From positions 251,522,422-251,586,421 of the forward strand of contig CM066321.1 of assembly GCA_033807775.1 (NCBI GenBank): DNA of 64,000 bases. The letters are read 5' to 3'. Below the pieces are notes generated by a model. It was given only the letters and a program-made list of their open reading frames with translations. It searched no databases and had not been told where the DNA came from. The stretch's first letter is position 1, and every line of letters starts with the position of its first letter. A program made the translations under genes and the position numbers. Shown here one piece after another: positions 30,724 through 42,641 of this stretch. Source of the DNA: Saussurea involucrata (Eukaryota; Streptophyta; Magnoliopsida; Asterales; Asteraceae).

Positions 30724-32456
30724 TTAAATCGATTATGTGGTGCACGTTCATCATGACGAATGGTAAATATTCGCTTTATACTTTCGTCATCTGATGTTTG
30801 TTTAACAATAAGTTGAAACTCTGTTGGTTTGTTCGTCATCTTCACCGTTTTGTTAAACATTTTTCACTCAAAATCTTGTACGATCGATCTGTTCATCGCT
30901 TTTTTATATGTTATTCTCTGTTTAGCAAAACGTTTTTTTCAGAAGTGGGAGATTCTGAATACTTTTGTTCAGATTTCTCATCTCGTGTTCCTTTTATACA
31001 AACAAAACATTCAGGGTTTTTCATTTAGATACTAACGTTTGTATCACTAGATCTGGTTCAGTTTCTTCGATATTCTGTCCAGATCTTGTGTATCTACTCT
31101 GGATCTGATCTTCTTCGTAGATCTTATCCAGAGGTCATTGTTCTGGTTCAGCTACTTCGATATTCTGTCCAGATCTAGTGTAGCTACTCTGGATCTGATC
31201 TTCTTCGTAGATCTTGTCCAGAGGTCATTGTTCTTCATTTGTCTTTGTTTTTGGATTTGATGTCTTCAGATCTCGTCCAGATCTTGCTTATCTGTAGTGG
31301 ATCTGATCTGAGTTATAGATCCTGTCCAGAAACTATTGTTCTCCATTTTTTCTTGGAGTTATTCATTTTTTGTTTTGTTTGGATTTGATCTTTGTAGATC
31401 CTCTCCAGACCTCGCCTACTTGCTGTGGATATTATCTCATATTTAGATCTTGTCCAGAAGTAGTTGTTCTCCATTTTTCTGGAGTTATTCATTTTTGTTT
31501 GGATTTGATCTGTGTAGAACTTGTCCAGACCTCGCTTACTTGCTGTGGATAATATCTGACATTTAGATCTTGTCCAGAAGTAGTTGTTCTCCATGTTTCT
31601 GGAGTTAATCCTTTTTTTAAACCTTGTCCAGATCTCGCTTATGTGTTTTTTTGTTTTTTGAATCAGATCTGCTGTCTTAGATACGATCCAAAAGTTACAG
31701 TGTAGATATGGATTAGTTCTATCTCTTGTGCATATTCTCGTCCATTTAAGCATATTGTCTTTACTATCTGTGCACACCTTCACACACTACTTGGATTTAT
31801 GTTTGCATTAATGATCTGAATACTGCCTTGTTTCAGACCTTGTTCAGATTACAGTATTATAGTCGTTCACTTTAAGTTCACTTTCAAACTTTAGTTCCAT
31901 CTAACATCTTGTGATTCGAGGAAGATCAGGATTGATCTAGTGAATCGAAGAGGACTGTCCATCTATTTGCATCGACTAACTCTCTGTTCTTTGCTTCGAG
32001 ATCTGCTTAGTTAGATCCGTGCATCGACAAAGGTTAGGTGTTAATCACTTTGATCTGATTGTTACTGTGTTCTGGCCAAGTTTCTTTTCATCCTTAATCT
32101 CAGATCTCATATCTGATTTGAGACGTGTGTCAGACTGTGGTTGTTTTTCTTTGTTCAGGAGTGATCTAGACCTAACTGGTATATTTTTTCTCTGGAGTTC
32201 TTCTTGAACTTCCAGTTTGCTCATCCTTTCCGCTGTGCTTCACTCATCCTCCTCTGTAAGATCATTTGGTTTATTTGTTCGTTGTTGACTGAGAGCACTG
32301 TAAGTCTTCTGTTACCCCTTTTTTGTGTTTCTTTACTGTACTGGATAACTGAGTGGCAGACTTGACCTACCATCCATTGAGTGGCAAGGAATCCTATCTA
32401 CAAGCCCTCAGTTTTTTATCTCTTTGTGCTTATTGTCTTTTGTTTAAGTGCTCACT
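30724..32456 (+). other. Long leader with tandem repeats (inner copia)
   Basis: This is 1.7 kb of non-coding leader. A 90-base unit is repeated at 31055-31144 and 31145-31234. A 120-base unit is repeated at 31381-31500 and 31501-31620. Both are built on CCAGATCTTG / CAGACCTCGC words. No open frame here resembles a protein. Confidence 0.65.
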
Positions 32457-33290
32457 ATGACTGGAGCTGCTTCTCCTAAGTCTCCAAAATCTCAATCTCT
32501 GATTGGGAAGCTGGACTTTGGAGATCCATTGTACCTCCATGCTAGTGACACTACGGGTGCATCAATCTTGAATATGAAACTTAGTGGAATTGATAACTAC
32601 AAGGTCTGGTCATGTGCTATGACCCTGGCCTTGGAAACTAAAAACAAGTTTGTCTTTGTTGATGGTTCTGTTACTCGTCCTAAGGACAACGATGTACTTG
32701 GTAGGCAATGGGACAGGTGTAACTCTGTTGTTTTATCCTGGATTCTTAACTCTATTTCCGAAGAACTGTTTGTTAGTCAAGTCTTTTCTAAAATAGCCTC
32801 TCAGGTATGGACTGAATTACAGGAAACATGTGATAAAGTTGACGGGTCTGTAACCTTTAATCTGCATCAGAAAATTAATTCCTTAAGTCAAAATGGAGCT
32901 TATGTCTTCGACTATTATCATAAGTTAATTGCACTATGGAAGCAGTTTGATGCTTTAGTCAAACTGCCTTCATGCACGTGTAATGCCTCTCATGATTTCT
33001 TAAAGCATAACAAATTAATCAAACTAATGTCGTTTTTGATGGGTCTAGATGATCATTATGCATATTCGGAGAAACATTTTAACTACTGATCCTCTACCCT
33101 CTGTCAAAACTGCATTTTCCTTGGTATCTAGGGAAGAGTCTCACAGAGGAGGGATGACCCTCTGATACCAAGGGTCAACATTCGGCTTTTTTGGAAAAAC
33201 AAATGGGAGTAAGAAAATTTTTGGAAAAACACCACTGACTTGCAAGCATTGTGGTTTAAATGGTCATACAATTGAAAGATGCTACAAGTT
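32457..33290 (+). pseudogene. gag: Copia Gag pseudogene (inner copia)
   Basis: It starts at ATG 32457. A copia Gag capsid-type domain is seen: GDPLYLHASDTTG, then NYKVWSCAMTLALE and later the LMSFLMGLDDHY motif typical of this family. A one-base shift near 33070 stops the frame at 33089, but the next frame continues with DPLPS and SREESHRG. A CCHC knuckle (CKHCGLNGHTIERC) is encoded near 33247-33288. The gene is broken but was probably intact until fairly recently. Confidence 0.8.
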
Positions 33291-33408
33291 AATTGGTTTT
33301 CCAAAGGATGTTCAGTTTACCAAACCAAAAAATGGACAATCGTTTAAATCTTCTGCTGGAAATGCTTGTTTAACCGAGAATCCAGTCCAAAATTCAAGTA
33401 CTCCTAAT

Positions 33409-36030
33409 TTGCTGACAGAAGAACAGATTAACAAACTTCTGTCATTGATAGATCACAAACAGTCCGAAGGAATATCTGCTAACATGGCAGGTAATTTTTT
33501 CTCTAATATGGGAAATGTGTCTCATAAACTGTACAGTTCTGGTTGGATAATTGATTCAGGTGCAAATCAACATATGACCACCTCTTCCTCTCAACTTGAA
33601 AATCTTATGGGTGTTTCAGACTTAAACCTTAAAGTAACCCAACCAAATGGGGAAGAGGCAAAAATAAACCAAATTGGAAATTATAAATTGAATAATAGTG
33701 TTATGTTGTATGATGTTCTTGTCATTCCTGATTTTCATGTGAATCTTTTATCTGTTCATAAAATTGCTAGAGATAGTAAAATTTTTGCATTATTTGATGA
33801 GTATAAGTGCTACCTTCTTCAGGACTTACAGCCCAGGAAAATAGTGGGGACTGGTAGTGAACTAGGAGGCTTATACTTCTTGGATAAACTACCTATAGGT
33901 GAGTCTTTTGACTCAAAGTCCAATCTGTCTATAATGTGTTGTGTTTCTCGCCAGTTGTGGCGTAGTCGGCTGTGACATCCAGCTGATCATGTTCTTAATG
34001 TTTTAAAAGAAACACTTAATCTAGGAAGTGATCGATCATCACCTCCGTGTGATATTTGTCATATGGCCAAACAGGCTCGTGACAAGTTCAGTTTAAGTAA
34101 TCACACTACTACTGCACTTGGTGAATTAATTCAATTGGACCTTTGGGGACCTTATAGGGTGCCAAGTAAGGAAGGTTTTCGATTTTTTTTACTATTGTTG
34201 ATGATTATTCTAGATGTGTTCGGATATCTTTGTTGAAAAGTAAAGATGAAGTGTATGATAATGTGGTTGCTTTTCACAGCATGTTGTTTACTCAGTTCGG
34301 CTAACATGTTAAAACTTTTAGAAGTGATAATGGGACAAAGTTTGTAAATAATAAAATAGGTGAGTTTTTAGGACTAATGGAATCATACATCAAACTACTT
34401 GTGTTTATACACCCCAACAAAATGGGGTGGCTGAACGCAAACATAGGCATTTACTTAATGTAGCTAGAGCTTTGATGTTTCAAGGAAATATTCCATTGAA
34501 TATGTGGACAGAGTGCATATTAACAGCTACTTACCTCATCAATCGCACTCCTTCCTCTGTATTACATGGAAAATAGCTAGATCGAGCTTACCTACCTTCT
34601 TCCAGTTTTGATCCTAGGAGAATAAGTAGGAAATCAGACTGATAAGGCGACCATTCTCAAGAACCAAAAAGACTGAGCTGAGGGGAAGCCCTATGACTCA
34701 CTGAAACGACGGCAGGAGGGCCCTTGATCTATCAATATAGGGAGAAAAAAACACACTTTCTATTTTACTTAGCCTACTTCTTTATCATTAGATCAATTAG
34801 GCAGGGGAAGACTCTGTGTACTAACTTTCTCTTCTTTCTTCTTCTTTGAAATCGAAGAGAATGAAACGCACGTAGTGGTCATCTCTATCTTTTTAATCCG
34901 GATTTCGTATCTATCTTTCTCATATTTGACTGATTTTGTACCGAAAGGTCGTTCTTGGGCGGATCCCGCTCCTAAACATAAGGGATAGGGGTCCTGGGGC
35001 CCGGGGAAAGTTTATTGGCAACAGGGAACCCTTTCTCACCCAGTCCTACCTACCCTATCTATTCGAGGGGGGGGCTGGAACCGAAAAAGACCTGGTTCCA
35101 CACATATGAGACAGGCAGAAGGTATCCTTTCTTATTTGAGGATTCAGCCCTGGTTGATAGGGTTTAGGGTTAGCCTGGAGAACGTGTGACGCTGAGTCGG
35201 GGTGAGATTGTATTTGGTTTTGTTCCTGTATTATCTCATCTTCGAAACTTTGGATGTTTGTGCTTTGCTGTAAAACCTAATGTCTCTGATAAGTTTTCTG
35301 CCAAATCTGAAAAATGTGTTCACTTGGGTTATTCTAACTCAAAAAGGGTTATAGACTTTACAGTCTAGAATCAAGGTAGATTGTTGTATCAAGAGATGTT
35401 AAGTTTTACGAAAACATTTTTCCTTTTAAAATGAGTACAAATTTTCATGAACAGGTTTTCAACGATATTAGTTCATTGAATTTCTTTGATTCTGTGTATT
35501 TTCAAACTAATGACCCTACTTCTGGAATGCCCGATGATGAAATTAGGGTGAGACCTCCAAATGAGAATAGTTTAAATCAACCTGAACATAGAAATAAACG
35601 TGAATCACTTGGAAGCCAAAGCAGAGCTGCCGGGTCTAATGACCCTGGTGGGACTAACAGTAGTGATAGAGCTGCTAGAGCTGCCGGGTCAAATGACCCT
35701 GGTAGTACTCAAGGTACCAGTGATTCACAGGTTGCTGGTGGGTTTCGACAATTAAGGGTTCAGTCTACTAATGATGAACATTTGGAGTCCCCTCCTGAGG
35801 GTAGTAGTTCTGACCAACTTATCACATCTGTACGTAAATCTAATAGGCCATCTAATTTACCTAATAGATTTGAAGATTATATTGTTGAAGGAAAAGTCAA
35901 ATATGGTATTGAAAAGGTTGTCAATTATTCTAGTCTGAGTACAAATAATTTTTGCTTTGTATCTACCTTAAACAAATCCTTTGAACCTGATAGCTTCTAT
36001 GAAGCTAGTAAAGACCAGAACTGGGTAGAG
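33409..36030 (+). pseudogene. pol: Copia pol pseudogene, PR and IN, cut before RT (inner copia)
   Basis: The protease motif WIIDSGANQHMT (near 33544-33579) keeps the catalytic Asp. The GAG-pre-integrase part ends LWRSRL with a stop at 33973. Integrase remnants in several frames include QLDLWGP with the first Asp, FRSDNGT with the second, and TPQQNGVAERKHRHL with the Glu. Near 34575 the gene is interrupted by about 0.6 kb of unrelated DNA. It resumes at EIVFGFVPVLSHLRNFGCLC (35202). The IN-RT linker (35431-36030) holds a duplicated RAAGSNDPG segment and ends at QNWVE. RT is absent. Confidence 0.8.
34576..35200. other. Foreign patch in the integrase gene, possibly mitochondrial DNA
   Basis: About 625 bases are unlike the flanking copia: richer in G and C, with GGCCCGGGG, a G8 run and CTTTCGGTACAAAATC-like words (in reverse). 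The texture resembles plant mitochondrial intergenic DNA. The copia protein is continuous in sense on both sides (INRTPSSVLHGK, then EIVFGF). I cannot confirm the source without a search. Edges are known to within about 10-15 bases. Confidence 0.4.
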
Positions 36031-37935
36031 AATCATACATTCTTTCAGCGTGAGAATTAAACATTTCATTCAAAGATGTTTATATTTGTTCATATAAACA
36101 ACATTCAATTCTTTGATACCCTATTCCTTACATGATTATCCTTCATATTTGATCTGATTGATACATTGTCAGATTCTCAAACAAGTCTTTCGAATTCATT
36201 TCATTCATTCAATATCCTTGTTTTGAGAAATTTTCAAAGTTCAAATGCTCAAATATTTCATGATATTCTTGAGGAGCATACATTCTGATGACAATGTTAT
36301 TCAAATGCTAAAGATTCTTATTTGTTCAAGCTAAACTGTTGAACACCACATCTTTTTAGGACAAAATTTCATGGGAATCAGTGTGAGCGCATAAAGAACT
36401 TCTATGGATCCACGTTAACCAGTGTTTCCTACCCAAGAAGTTATCCTTGAGTGATTGAGGGGTGACGGCCGAAATCAAAGAGTGGGGGAGATAACTCATA
36501 CGGATGAGTAATCTCATTGTGCTGAGGTAAAATGAAAAAGAGAGTTTGGCTAGAAGTCAGCTGATTAAAAACAGAAAGAGTGTGTGAGAACAGAGTTAAA
36601 AGAATAAGAGAACTCTGCACCAACCACTTTCTGAGTCGGGAAGCCACATTACTGATTGGTTCACATTCTTTGGTGACCATCATTGAAACATGCAGTTAGC
36701 CCATGCCAACTCTTGCTTTAACCCCACCAGCTACTCATTTCTTTCTCAACAAAGAAATGTTTCAATTTTCTTGGGGACGCAACATATTATCTATCTAATC
36801 TTCACTCGGAAGGTTTCGATATTGAAAAAGAAGGAAGTTTGCTCCACCTTCGCACTTCAATCATGCACATTGAGTCCGTGGAAAACATGTTGTTGTCTCA
36901 ACAGTTTACACATTTTGAGCCTAAAAATCAAGCATAAGTTGCTTCAATCATTTCTACACTTGCGCGTACACACAAGGAATATGTTTTCTTGTCTTAACGT
37001 TCATAGAAATTCCATTGTGTTTTTCGATGATTGAATGGAAGCCCTGGAGGAGTGAACATCAAAAAGCTCCTTTCCAAAAGTGCATCTGTTGTACTAAGTG
37101 GCTCCGTGCAACTTACAGGCAGTTTAACTGATTCATCCGTTGTTTCAGGGTTACCACTTTCATTTTGTATGAATTTGAAAAGATTCAGATAAATATTTTT
37201 TTGGAATCGACGGTTTATCAGATCAAAAGGAGGAGATTGTTATTGGTATATTCAAAGACTGCTGAAATTGATATTGAATTTTTGATGATCATGATGCTCA
37301 CAATCATCAAAAAGAGGGAGAACATATGAAAGTTCCAATTTCAAGATAAAGAAAAGTTATGTTAAAGTCAAGAAGCTCGAGATAATAAGTCAAGATGTTT
37401 CGAGAAGATTCGAGAAAGTTCAGAGTTCAAAGATTGTTATTGTTGAAGAGATGAAGATACACAGTTCAATATATTCAAAGCTACAAAGATTCAAAGCCCA
37501 TTCAAGAATGTTTTCAAAGCTCAAACCCAGTTAAAGCTCAAAGACCTATTCATATTCAAAGACTGAAGATATTTCTCAAAGATGCAAAGATCAATGCTAC
37601 CATGATTCAAAGATCAGTGATACAATGATTAAAAGATACAAAGATTTTGTTTGAAGACTTTGATCAACGTTACAAAGATTTGATGTTTGTGATTCGAGAC
37701 CTTGATGACTATTTGATTTTGAAGATCCAAATGAAGATTAAAGCAGTCAAATTGGATTTCTAAAGACAACACTTATTTGAAGATTCTTCAGAGCTTTTTT
37801 CAAAGATTGATCTTCCTTTAAAGCAAAAAGGGAGACTGCTTAAAGTGCTGAAGAGATAAGAGCTGAAGTGTTAAAGATCTGAAGATTACAAAGAGCTGAA
37901 GACTGCAATCATAAATTTTTAAATCTTGAATCCAT
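36031..37935. other. Non-coding interior with CAAAGA words (29649 copia)
   Basis: There is no recognisable protein; the 114-codon frame at 36690-37034 resembles nothing I know. A GTGGGGGAGAT purine tract lies near 36482. From about 37370 to 37900 short words such as TTCAAAG and CAAAGAT recur dozens of times without a fixed period. The region ends at the polypurine tract. Confidence 0.55.
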
Positions 37936-37944
37936 AGGGGGAGA
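37936..37944 (+). other. Polypurine tract of the 29649 copia
   Basis: AGGGGGAGA, one T before the 3' LTR; the same tract and spacing as in A2. Confidence 0.9.
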
Positions 37945-37945
37945 T

Positions 37946-38264
37946 TGTTAGAGCAGAAATGTCTTCAAGGTTTAATGCGTATTTGTGTATTTGTAAAGAG
38001 TCAAATGTAATAGTCAAAGTCAAAGTAAAGGTCTTGAGAGTCAAAGTCAATTTACTTATGTGTGATAGTCAAAGTGTATAAATAGGATGTTTGTAATAGA
38101 AAATGTAAGAAGAAAAGAGCATAGACGTTAGATCATTGTATGTAAGAGAGGGATGACTTTCTGGGGAGAGAAAGTGGATCTAATTCCATTCTTGTATTCT
38201 TTCTCTTATCTATCAAATATCTAATTTCCTATTATCATTGTTACTTGATTAGATTGGACTCACA
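37946..38264 (+). repeat. 3' LTR of the 29649 copia
   Basis: The LTR is 319 bases. Relative to the 5' LTR it has a shorter GTCAAA repeat, a short TGTATTTG duplication and a shorter GA tract, plus a few substitutions. TATAAATA lies at 38077-38084. Confidence 0.92.
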
Positions 38265-38269
38265 CATGT

Positions 38270-38973
38270 GGTCAATTTCTTCGATTTGTGTATGTAACTG
38301 TTCATCGTCGTTATCACTGATTTTGTTGATTTAGGATGATTTAATGTTTGATTGTTGTAATTTGTTGATGGGTTTGTGTTTTCGAACTAATCTGAACACT
38401 TTTTGTTGTTTAAACAACTCAATCTTTGGTTAATTTCTGGTTTGAAACTGTTCATATTCGGCTTAGTTCAAGATCCATGCTATAGGGTTTGTGTGTTGAA
38501 ATTTTTGCTTTAATAATCTTGTTTTTTTACATTTCGAAATTATCTGTGTTGATTTGTTGGGTTAAAACTCGATTTTTAATCGATTTGAATTTCTGACATG
38601 ATGAACTTGCAAAAACTTGTTCATCAGTGTCTTGCGAAAAGTTTCTGGTATTACATATGGTTTGCGAAAAGTTGATTGTTTTGTGTTAAATTTTTCTAAG
38701 TCAAGTTTTCGCAACACACTGTTTGCGAAAACTTTATGTGTCATGTTGCTTGCAAAAACTTTTTATGCTGAATATTTGTCTAAGGGTTGTTTTCGCAACC
38801 CATTGTCTGCGAAAACTTTACTTTTTGCTCCTATGGTTTGCGCAAACTTTGGAGTCTAAGTATTTTCAGTTGCTTGCGAAAACCTTACTTATAATTTTTT
38901 TTCAAAAGTTTTCAAAAAGTGAAAATTTTCAAATCTGATTTTTGGGAACTGTATTTTCACTTAAGCAGTTCAA
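38270..38973 (+). repeat. Continuation of the family B pol/env spacer
   Basis: Non-coding. The GTTTTCGCAA and TTGCGAAAA words seen before the nested element recur at about 38630-38890, which shows that both sides belong to one spacer. No gene is seen. Confidence 0.65.
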
Positions 38974-39798
38974 ATGGCATCAAACAATCAAGAAGATCTA
39001 CAAAATCTGGTTCAAGGTTTTGGGACATATTCCTCAAGCTACTGTTGATGTTCCATTACCTTCAGCAAGATCTGTCAATCCATCCATCACTGCCGATGGA
39101 AACCCTGATCATTCATTCATCCACCCAAGTGATTACATGGATATTAAGCCCAACAACCATCATAGGACTTTGATCACATCAACATCAATCCGGTGGTCAA
39201 AGAAATTTTAAAGGGACATCCTCTATGCTATGCTTTGACTCACACAGTCAATGTTCCAATGTTATATGTTCAGCAAGCATGGAAGACCATCACATTCGTC
39301 TATGAGAACAACCGTCCGTGTTTTGACATTCAAATTGATTAATATATTACATCATTGGATTATCACAGATTAAGACTTGTGCGGATGCTGCCAGAACCAA
39401 ATTCCAGACCTGGCAGAGTGTCATTTGATCCATACCCATCAGCAAAAGATGTACTTGCTGGCATTCGAGCTCTTGGCTATGTTGGATCACTTAGCCAAGT
39501 TAGTCAATTCTAAAAGGGGAATCTCCCTCCAGTATGGTACACCTTATTTTCAGTTGTCTGACGTCCAACCATTTAGGAATGGACAATGCAAGTATTGTTA
39601 TCCTGAAGCTCTTTCATGCCGTAGTCTATGATCTTCATGTAGACTACTCGGTGATTTTTTGTAATGAACTGCAAGAAAGGGTTAAAGCCAACCCAAACAA
39701 CAAGACTAAGACATTCCTTCCCTATCAGAGATTCATGCAGTTGATAGTCCATAGTATGCTGAGATCCAATAAGGATATTCCAAGACGTATCAGACATC
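38974..39798 (+). pseudogene. Env-like pseudogene, N-terminal part (family B)
   Basis: It starts at ATG 38974 (MASNNQEDLQNLVQGFGTYS). The conserved domain of this env-like family is readable across frames: VNVPMLYVQQAWKTI, LRLVLRMLPEP, ALGYVGSLSQVSQF and PPVWYTLFSV. Frameshifts and stops are frequent. The domain is distantly like the A1/A2 env-like N-terminus. The gene is interrupted by the TAT-type insertion at 39799 and resumes at 45229. Function is unknown. Confidence 0.65.
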
Positions 39799-41132
39799 TG
39801 TTTGGGTAAAAAATCACACCCTCGACCGACCTGGGAAACAACCTCGACATAACCCATGGACATTGATTACCCCCGACCGACAAGGATAATACCCGTTATT
39901 ATCATATCCCGACATACGCTAATAACCACGATAATTGCTTATTGAAAGACATATGGTGTCAATAGTTACTCAAGGCAGTGTCTTTACATCTAATGATCGT
40001 ACGTCACGTGTCCCACGCCGCACATCGCCAGTCACACGTCACTAGTCTTGTGTCGCCAGTTATGACTCGTCGATATTACGTCGACAGTCTTCTGCCATCG
40101 GTGTTATATTGCTCTGGCTCTACGACAACATCATCCTGACATCCTGGTCTTACGACCTAGTGGTCTTACGATTATACTATCCGTTAAACATCTGTTTCTT
40201 CTGTTTATCAATGCAGGTCTTGACCACGACCAGAAAAGGTAAGACACTTGTTATGAACCATATCTTGTATTAAGATAAGGTCCCGACGAAGACCCAGAAA
40301 ACCTCCGTCCCCTCCTGAAAGGCAAGTCGAGAGTTCCTCGTGACACTCGACATTCGACACTCGACACTCGACCAACTAACGTTCACTATGACTGTTACGT
40401 TTGTTAAATATTTAATGCAGGAGTCAACACTCTTTATGAGCAACGGCTATAACCGACGAAGTCATTAACGAGCATTTAATCCCACATTGAAGACAGCGAC
40501 CGTTACAAGACCAATCATCAAAGGAGCATTCAATGCCCGACAGCGGTTATAAAGCGCGCCATAAAAGCACCATTAATAGCCGACGGAGGCTATAAAAAAG
40601 TCTATGCTGCAACCAATTCGGGGGAAGAACAGAAAATAGTGAAATAAAACACTCAAACTCTGGAAATCACATACAGAAAGCTATCATCTAGCACCGAATT
40701 CCAGAATACTACAGCAAGCTCAAGAACAACAGAAGCAAAGAACTTTCTCTTGAAGAATCGCTCTCGACGCACGACAACAGCCTTCGACCAACAGTTGTTT
40801 ACACTTTGTATTTCTACACGACAAACACCTGTTTTTACATTCAGACACTTGTACTTTACATTTCGAAGTATTTCCTTCATTTGTATTGTAATCATCGTAC
40901 GATCGACGCCAGTACCAAGGACGTCGCCCCTGATTGGCGACCATAGTGCAACGACGACATCCCCTGTCGTCCGCAGGTTTTTTCCTCGATTGAGGTTTTT
41001 CCTGTGTCATCAAATCCCTTGTCTCATTTATTTTTATCTTCGTCGCACGCTTTGTCGAGAGGATCCTTTCTTTAGTTGTTAAGTCCACATCGACCTTAAG
41101 TTGTCCCTTTGGTGCGATTTTTGGCATTAACA
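39799..41132 (+). repeat. 5' LTR of the TAT-type element
   Basis: The LTR is 1334 bases. TATAAAAA lies at 40591-40598 and an ACACTCGAC micro-repeat near 40345-40372. Differences from the 3' LTR include small indels, so it is older than A2. Confidence 0.92.
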
Positions 41133-41133
41133 G

Positions 41134-41152
41134 TTTGGCGCCATCCGTGGGA
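41134..41152 (+). other. Primer-binding site of the TAT-type element
   Basis: TTTGGCGCCATCCGTGGGA, one base after the LTR. From established knowledge, sites starting TGGCGCC mark TAT/Athila-type gypsy elements rather than copia. Confidence 0.8.
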
Positions 41153-41233
41153 CCCCATCTAGAGAAAATCCTCGACGAAACGTGCACCTTACTAACAGTT
41201 TCTTGGAGTTTCCTCTACTTTCATCGCAGGAAA

Positions 41234-41725
41234 ATGATGGATAAGGAAAACCCAGAACGAACCGCTATCCCGGTGACTGGAGGATTCAAAAATGCTCAAG
41301 GCACTCTCGAATCAATCAATGATTATCGCATGGAAGAAGTCATCCCAGATCAAAGCAAACCTGAGCAAAAAGTCCTCATCGGATCATCCCTCGATCTCAA
41401 CCTCTGAGAAAAGCTGATATCTTTTTTGCAGGAATATGTTGTTCCCGATATCATCTCACACAAGTTCAATGTCGAATCATCGTTCAAGCCTGTCAAACAG
41501 AAGCGAACAAATCTTCAAGATCCTGTGATTCAACTTCAATCGGAATCAAACGCGGCTCGAAGCCAGATTCAAACCTTAAAAAAATGCTCCGTCAAAATAT
41601 CGCATGGATCGCATCGTCCGAAGGGCTCGGGGCCTCGGAACGCCCGTCACAAAATAGAAAACACCATATTTCAATTTCAAAAGTCTTTGGAGAAAAAGGC
41701 GCTTATCGACTCCAAGTTACGGTAA
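41234..41725 (+). pseudogene. Gag-region remnant of the TAT-type element
   Basis: A frame starts at ATG 41234 (MMDKENPERTAIPVTGG) about 80 bases after the primer site, as a gag should. It is interrupted by TGA at 41405 and runs on to 41725. It is short, and I see no capsid domain or zinc knuckle, so most of gag has been deleted. Confidence 0.45.
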
Positions 41726-42152
41726 CTGTGACATCCCGCTTGGATGGAATATGGTATAAACAACTCTATGTATATACTCTAAGTATATTCTTCTCGTTCA
41801 ATTATTATGATCTAACATATGAATGTTGATTTAAGCATCATAGGATCATTGGTCAAACCAACGACCACCCCCGATTTTACATTGCAGGCTCGCAAGATCA
41901 TATAAAACGCAGGTCTTACGATTTATATCGTGAGAAACGAAGTCTCTACGACTTGCAACTTATAATCGTCAATTAAAGACGACCCACGTTTTTAATCTTA
42001 TGATCGCCACTCATGGCAAACACAGGTTAAAACTTTCGGTCGCCAATAAAAGCGACTCACATGTTGAAATCACGTGATCGCTAGTCATTTCATATGTCGT
42101 CAATAAAGAAAACTCGTACATTGAAACTCGCAAATCACCAGTCATAATTCCA

Positions 42153-42212
42153 AGGGACCAGAATACTCAAATCGACGCTTTAGCAAACCTTGCGTCTGCT
42201 TTAGTCGAACTA
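42153..42212 (+). pseudogene. RNase H C-terminal fragment (TAT type)
   Basis: The 20 codons read RDQNTQIDALANLASALVEL, matching the conserved end of gypsy RNase H (N..ADALANLAS). Upstream RT and RNase H are missing, showing an internal deletion. Confidence 0.7.
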
Positions 42213-42254
42213 ATACTCGACAACATTCCAATCTGACGACGTCGTCCATCGAAA

Positions 42255-42641
42255 ATGACGATGACATCCAGATGGAAGACCAAGAAGATAATTGGTCGAA
42301 CGACATCCGAAATCTTCTACGACAATGGATCCCAGTTCATAAGCTATGAGACTCGACCATTCTGTGAAGACAGCAACATCAAGCTGACGACCTCGACACC
42401 CAGGGGCAAGCGGTCGAGCGACATTTCAACAAAAACGTCGAAGCTAAAGTCTTTCAAGAAGGTGACTACATCCCCTGTCAAGTATTCCAAAGCACTCAAA
42501 AGCTCAAACGCAGGTAAACTTTCTACCAAGTAGGAAGGTCCTTATCGTATCTCATAAGTCGTAGGTAAAAATGCATATCGGCTACAAACCCTCGACAGTC
42601 GAGATATTCCACGCATCTGGAATGCAACGCATATGAAAAGG
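42255..42641 (+). pseudogene. Integrase fragments, core and C-terminus (TAT type)
   Basis: YDNGSQF and FCEDSNIKLT represent the part of the gypsy integrase core around its second catalytic Asp. After a deletion, GKLSTK then a TAG in place of Trp, EGPYRI, VVGKNAYRLQTLD and IPRIWNATHMKR match the conserved C-terminal domain (GPYRV...GAYKL...WNA.HLK). Two stops (42531, 42555) lie in the same frame. Dead. Confidence 0.75.

Larger units (their letters stand above)
30347..36030 (+). mobile_element. Truncated second copia nested in the 29649 element
   Basis: It has its own LTR, primer site, long leader, gag, protease, integrase and the linker before RT. RT, RNase H and the 3' LTR are missing: similarity to copia Pol stops after SKDQNWVE at about 36030. 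No target duplication can be shown because the 3' end is lost. It could be a truncated insertion, or a patch acquired by template switching. Confidence 0.75.
29649..38264 (+). mobile_element. Small copia-type LTR element with CATGT duplication
   Basis: LTRs begin TGTTAGAGCAG and end GGACTCACA. A primer site TGGTATCAGAGC, a polypurine tract AGGGGGAGA (37936-37944) and flanking CATGT (29644-29648, 38265-38269) complete the structure. Its own interior (29989-30346 and 36031-37945) codes for nothing I recognise, so it was probably non-autonomous. A truncated second copia lies within it. It sits in the family B pol/env spacer. Confidence 0.92.

Noticed and set aside
36690..37034. A 114-codon frame in the small copia
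   Set aside because: No family resemblance and low-complexity surroundings; treated as chance.
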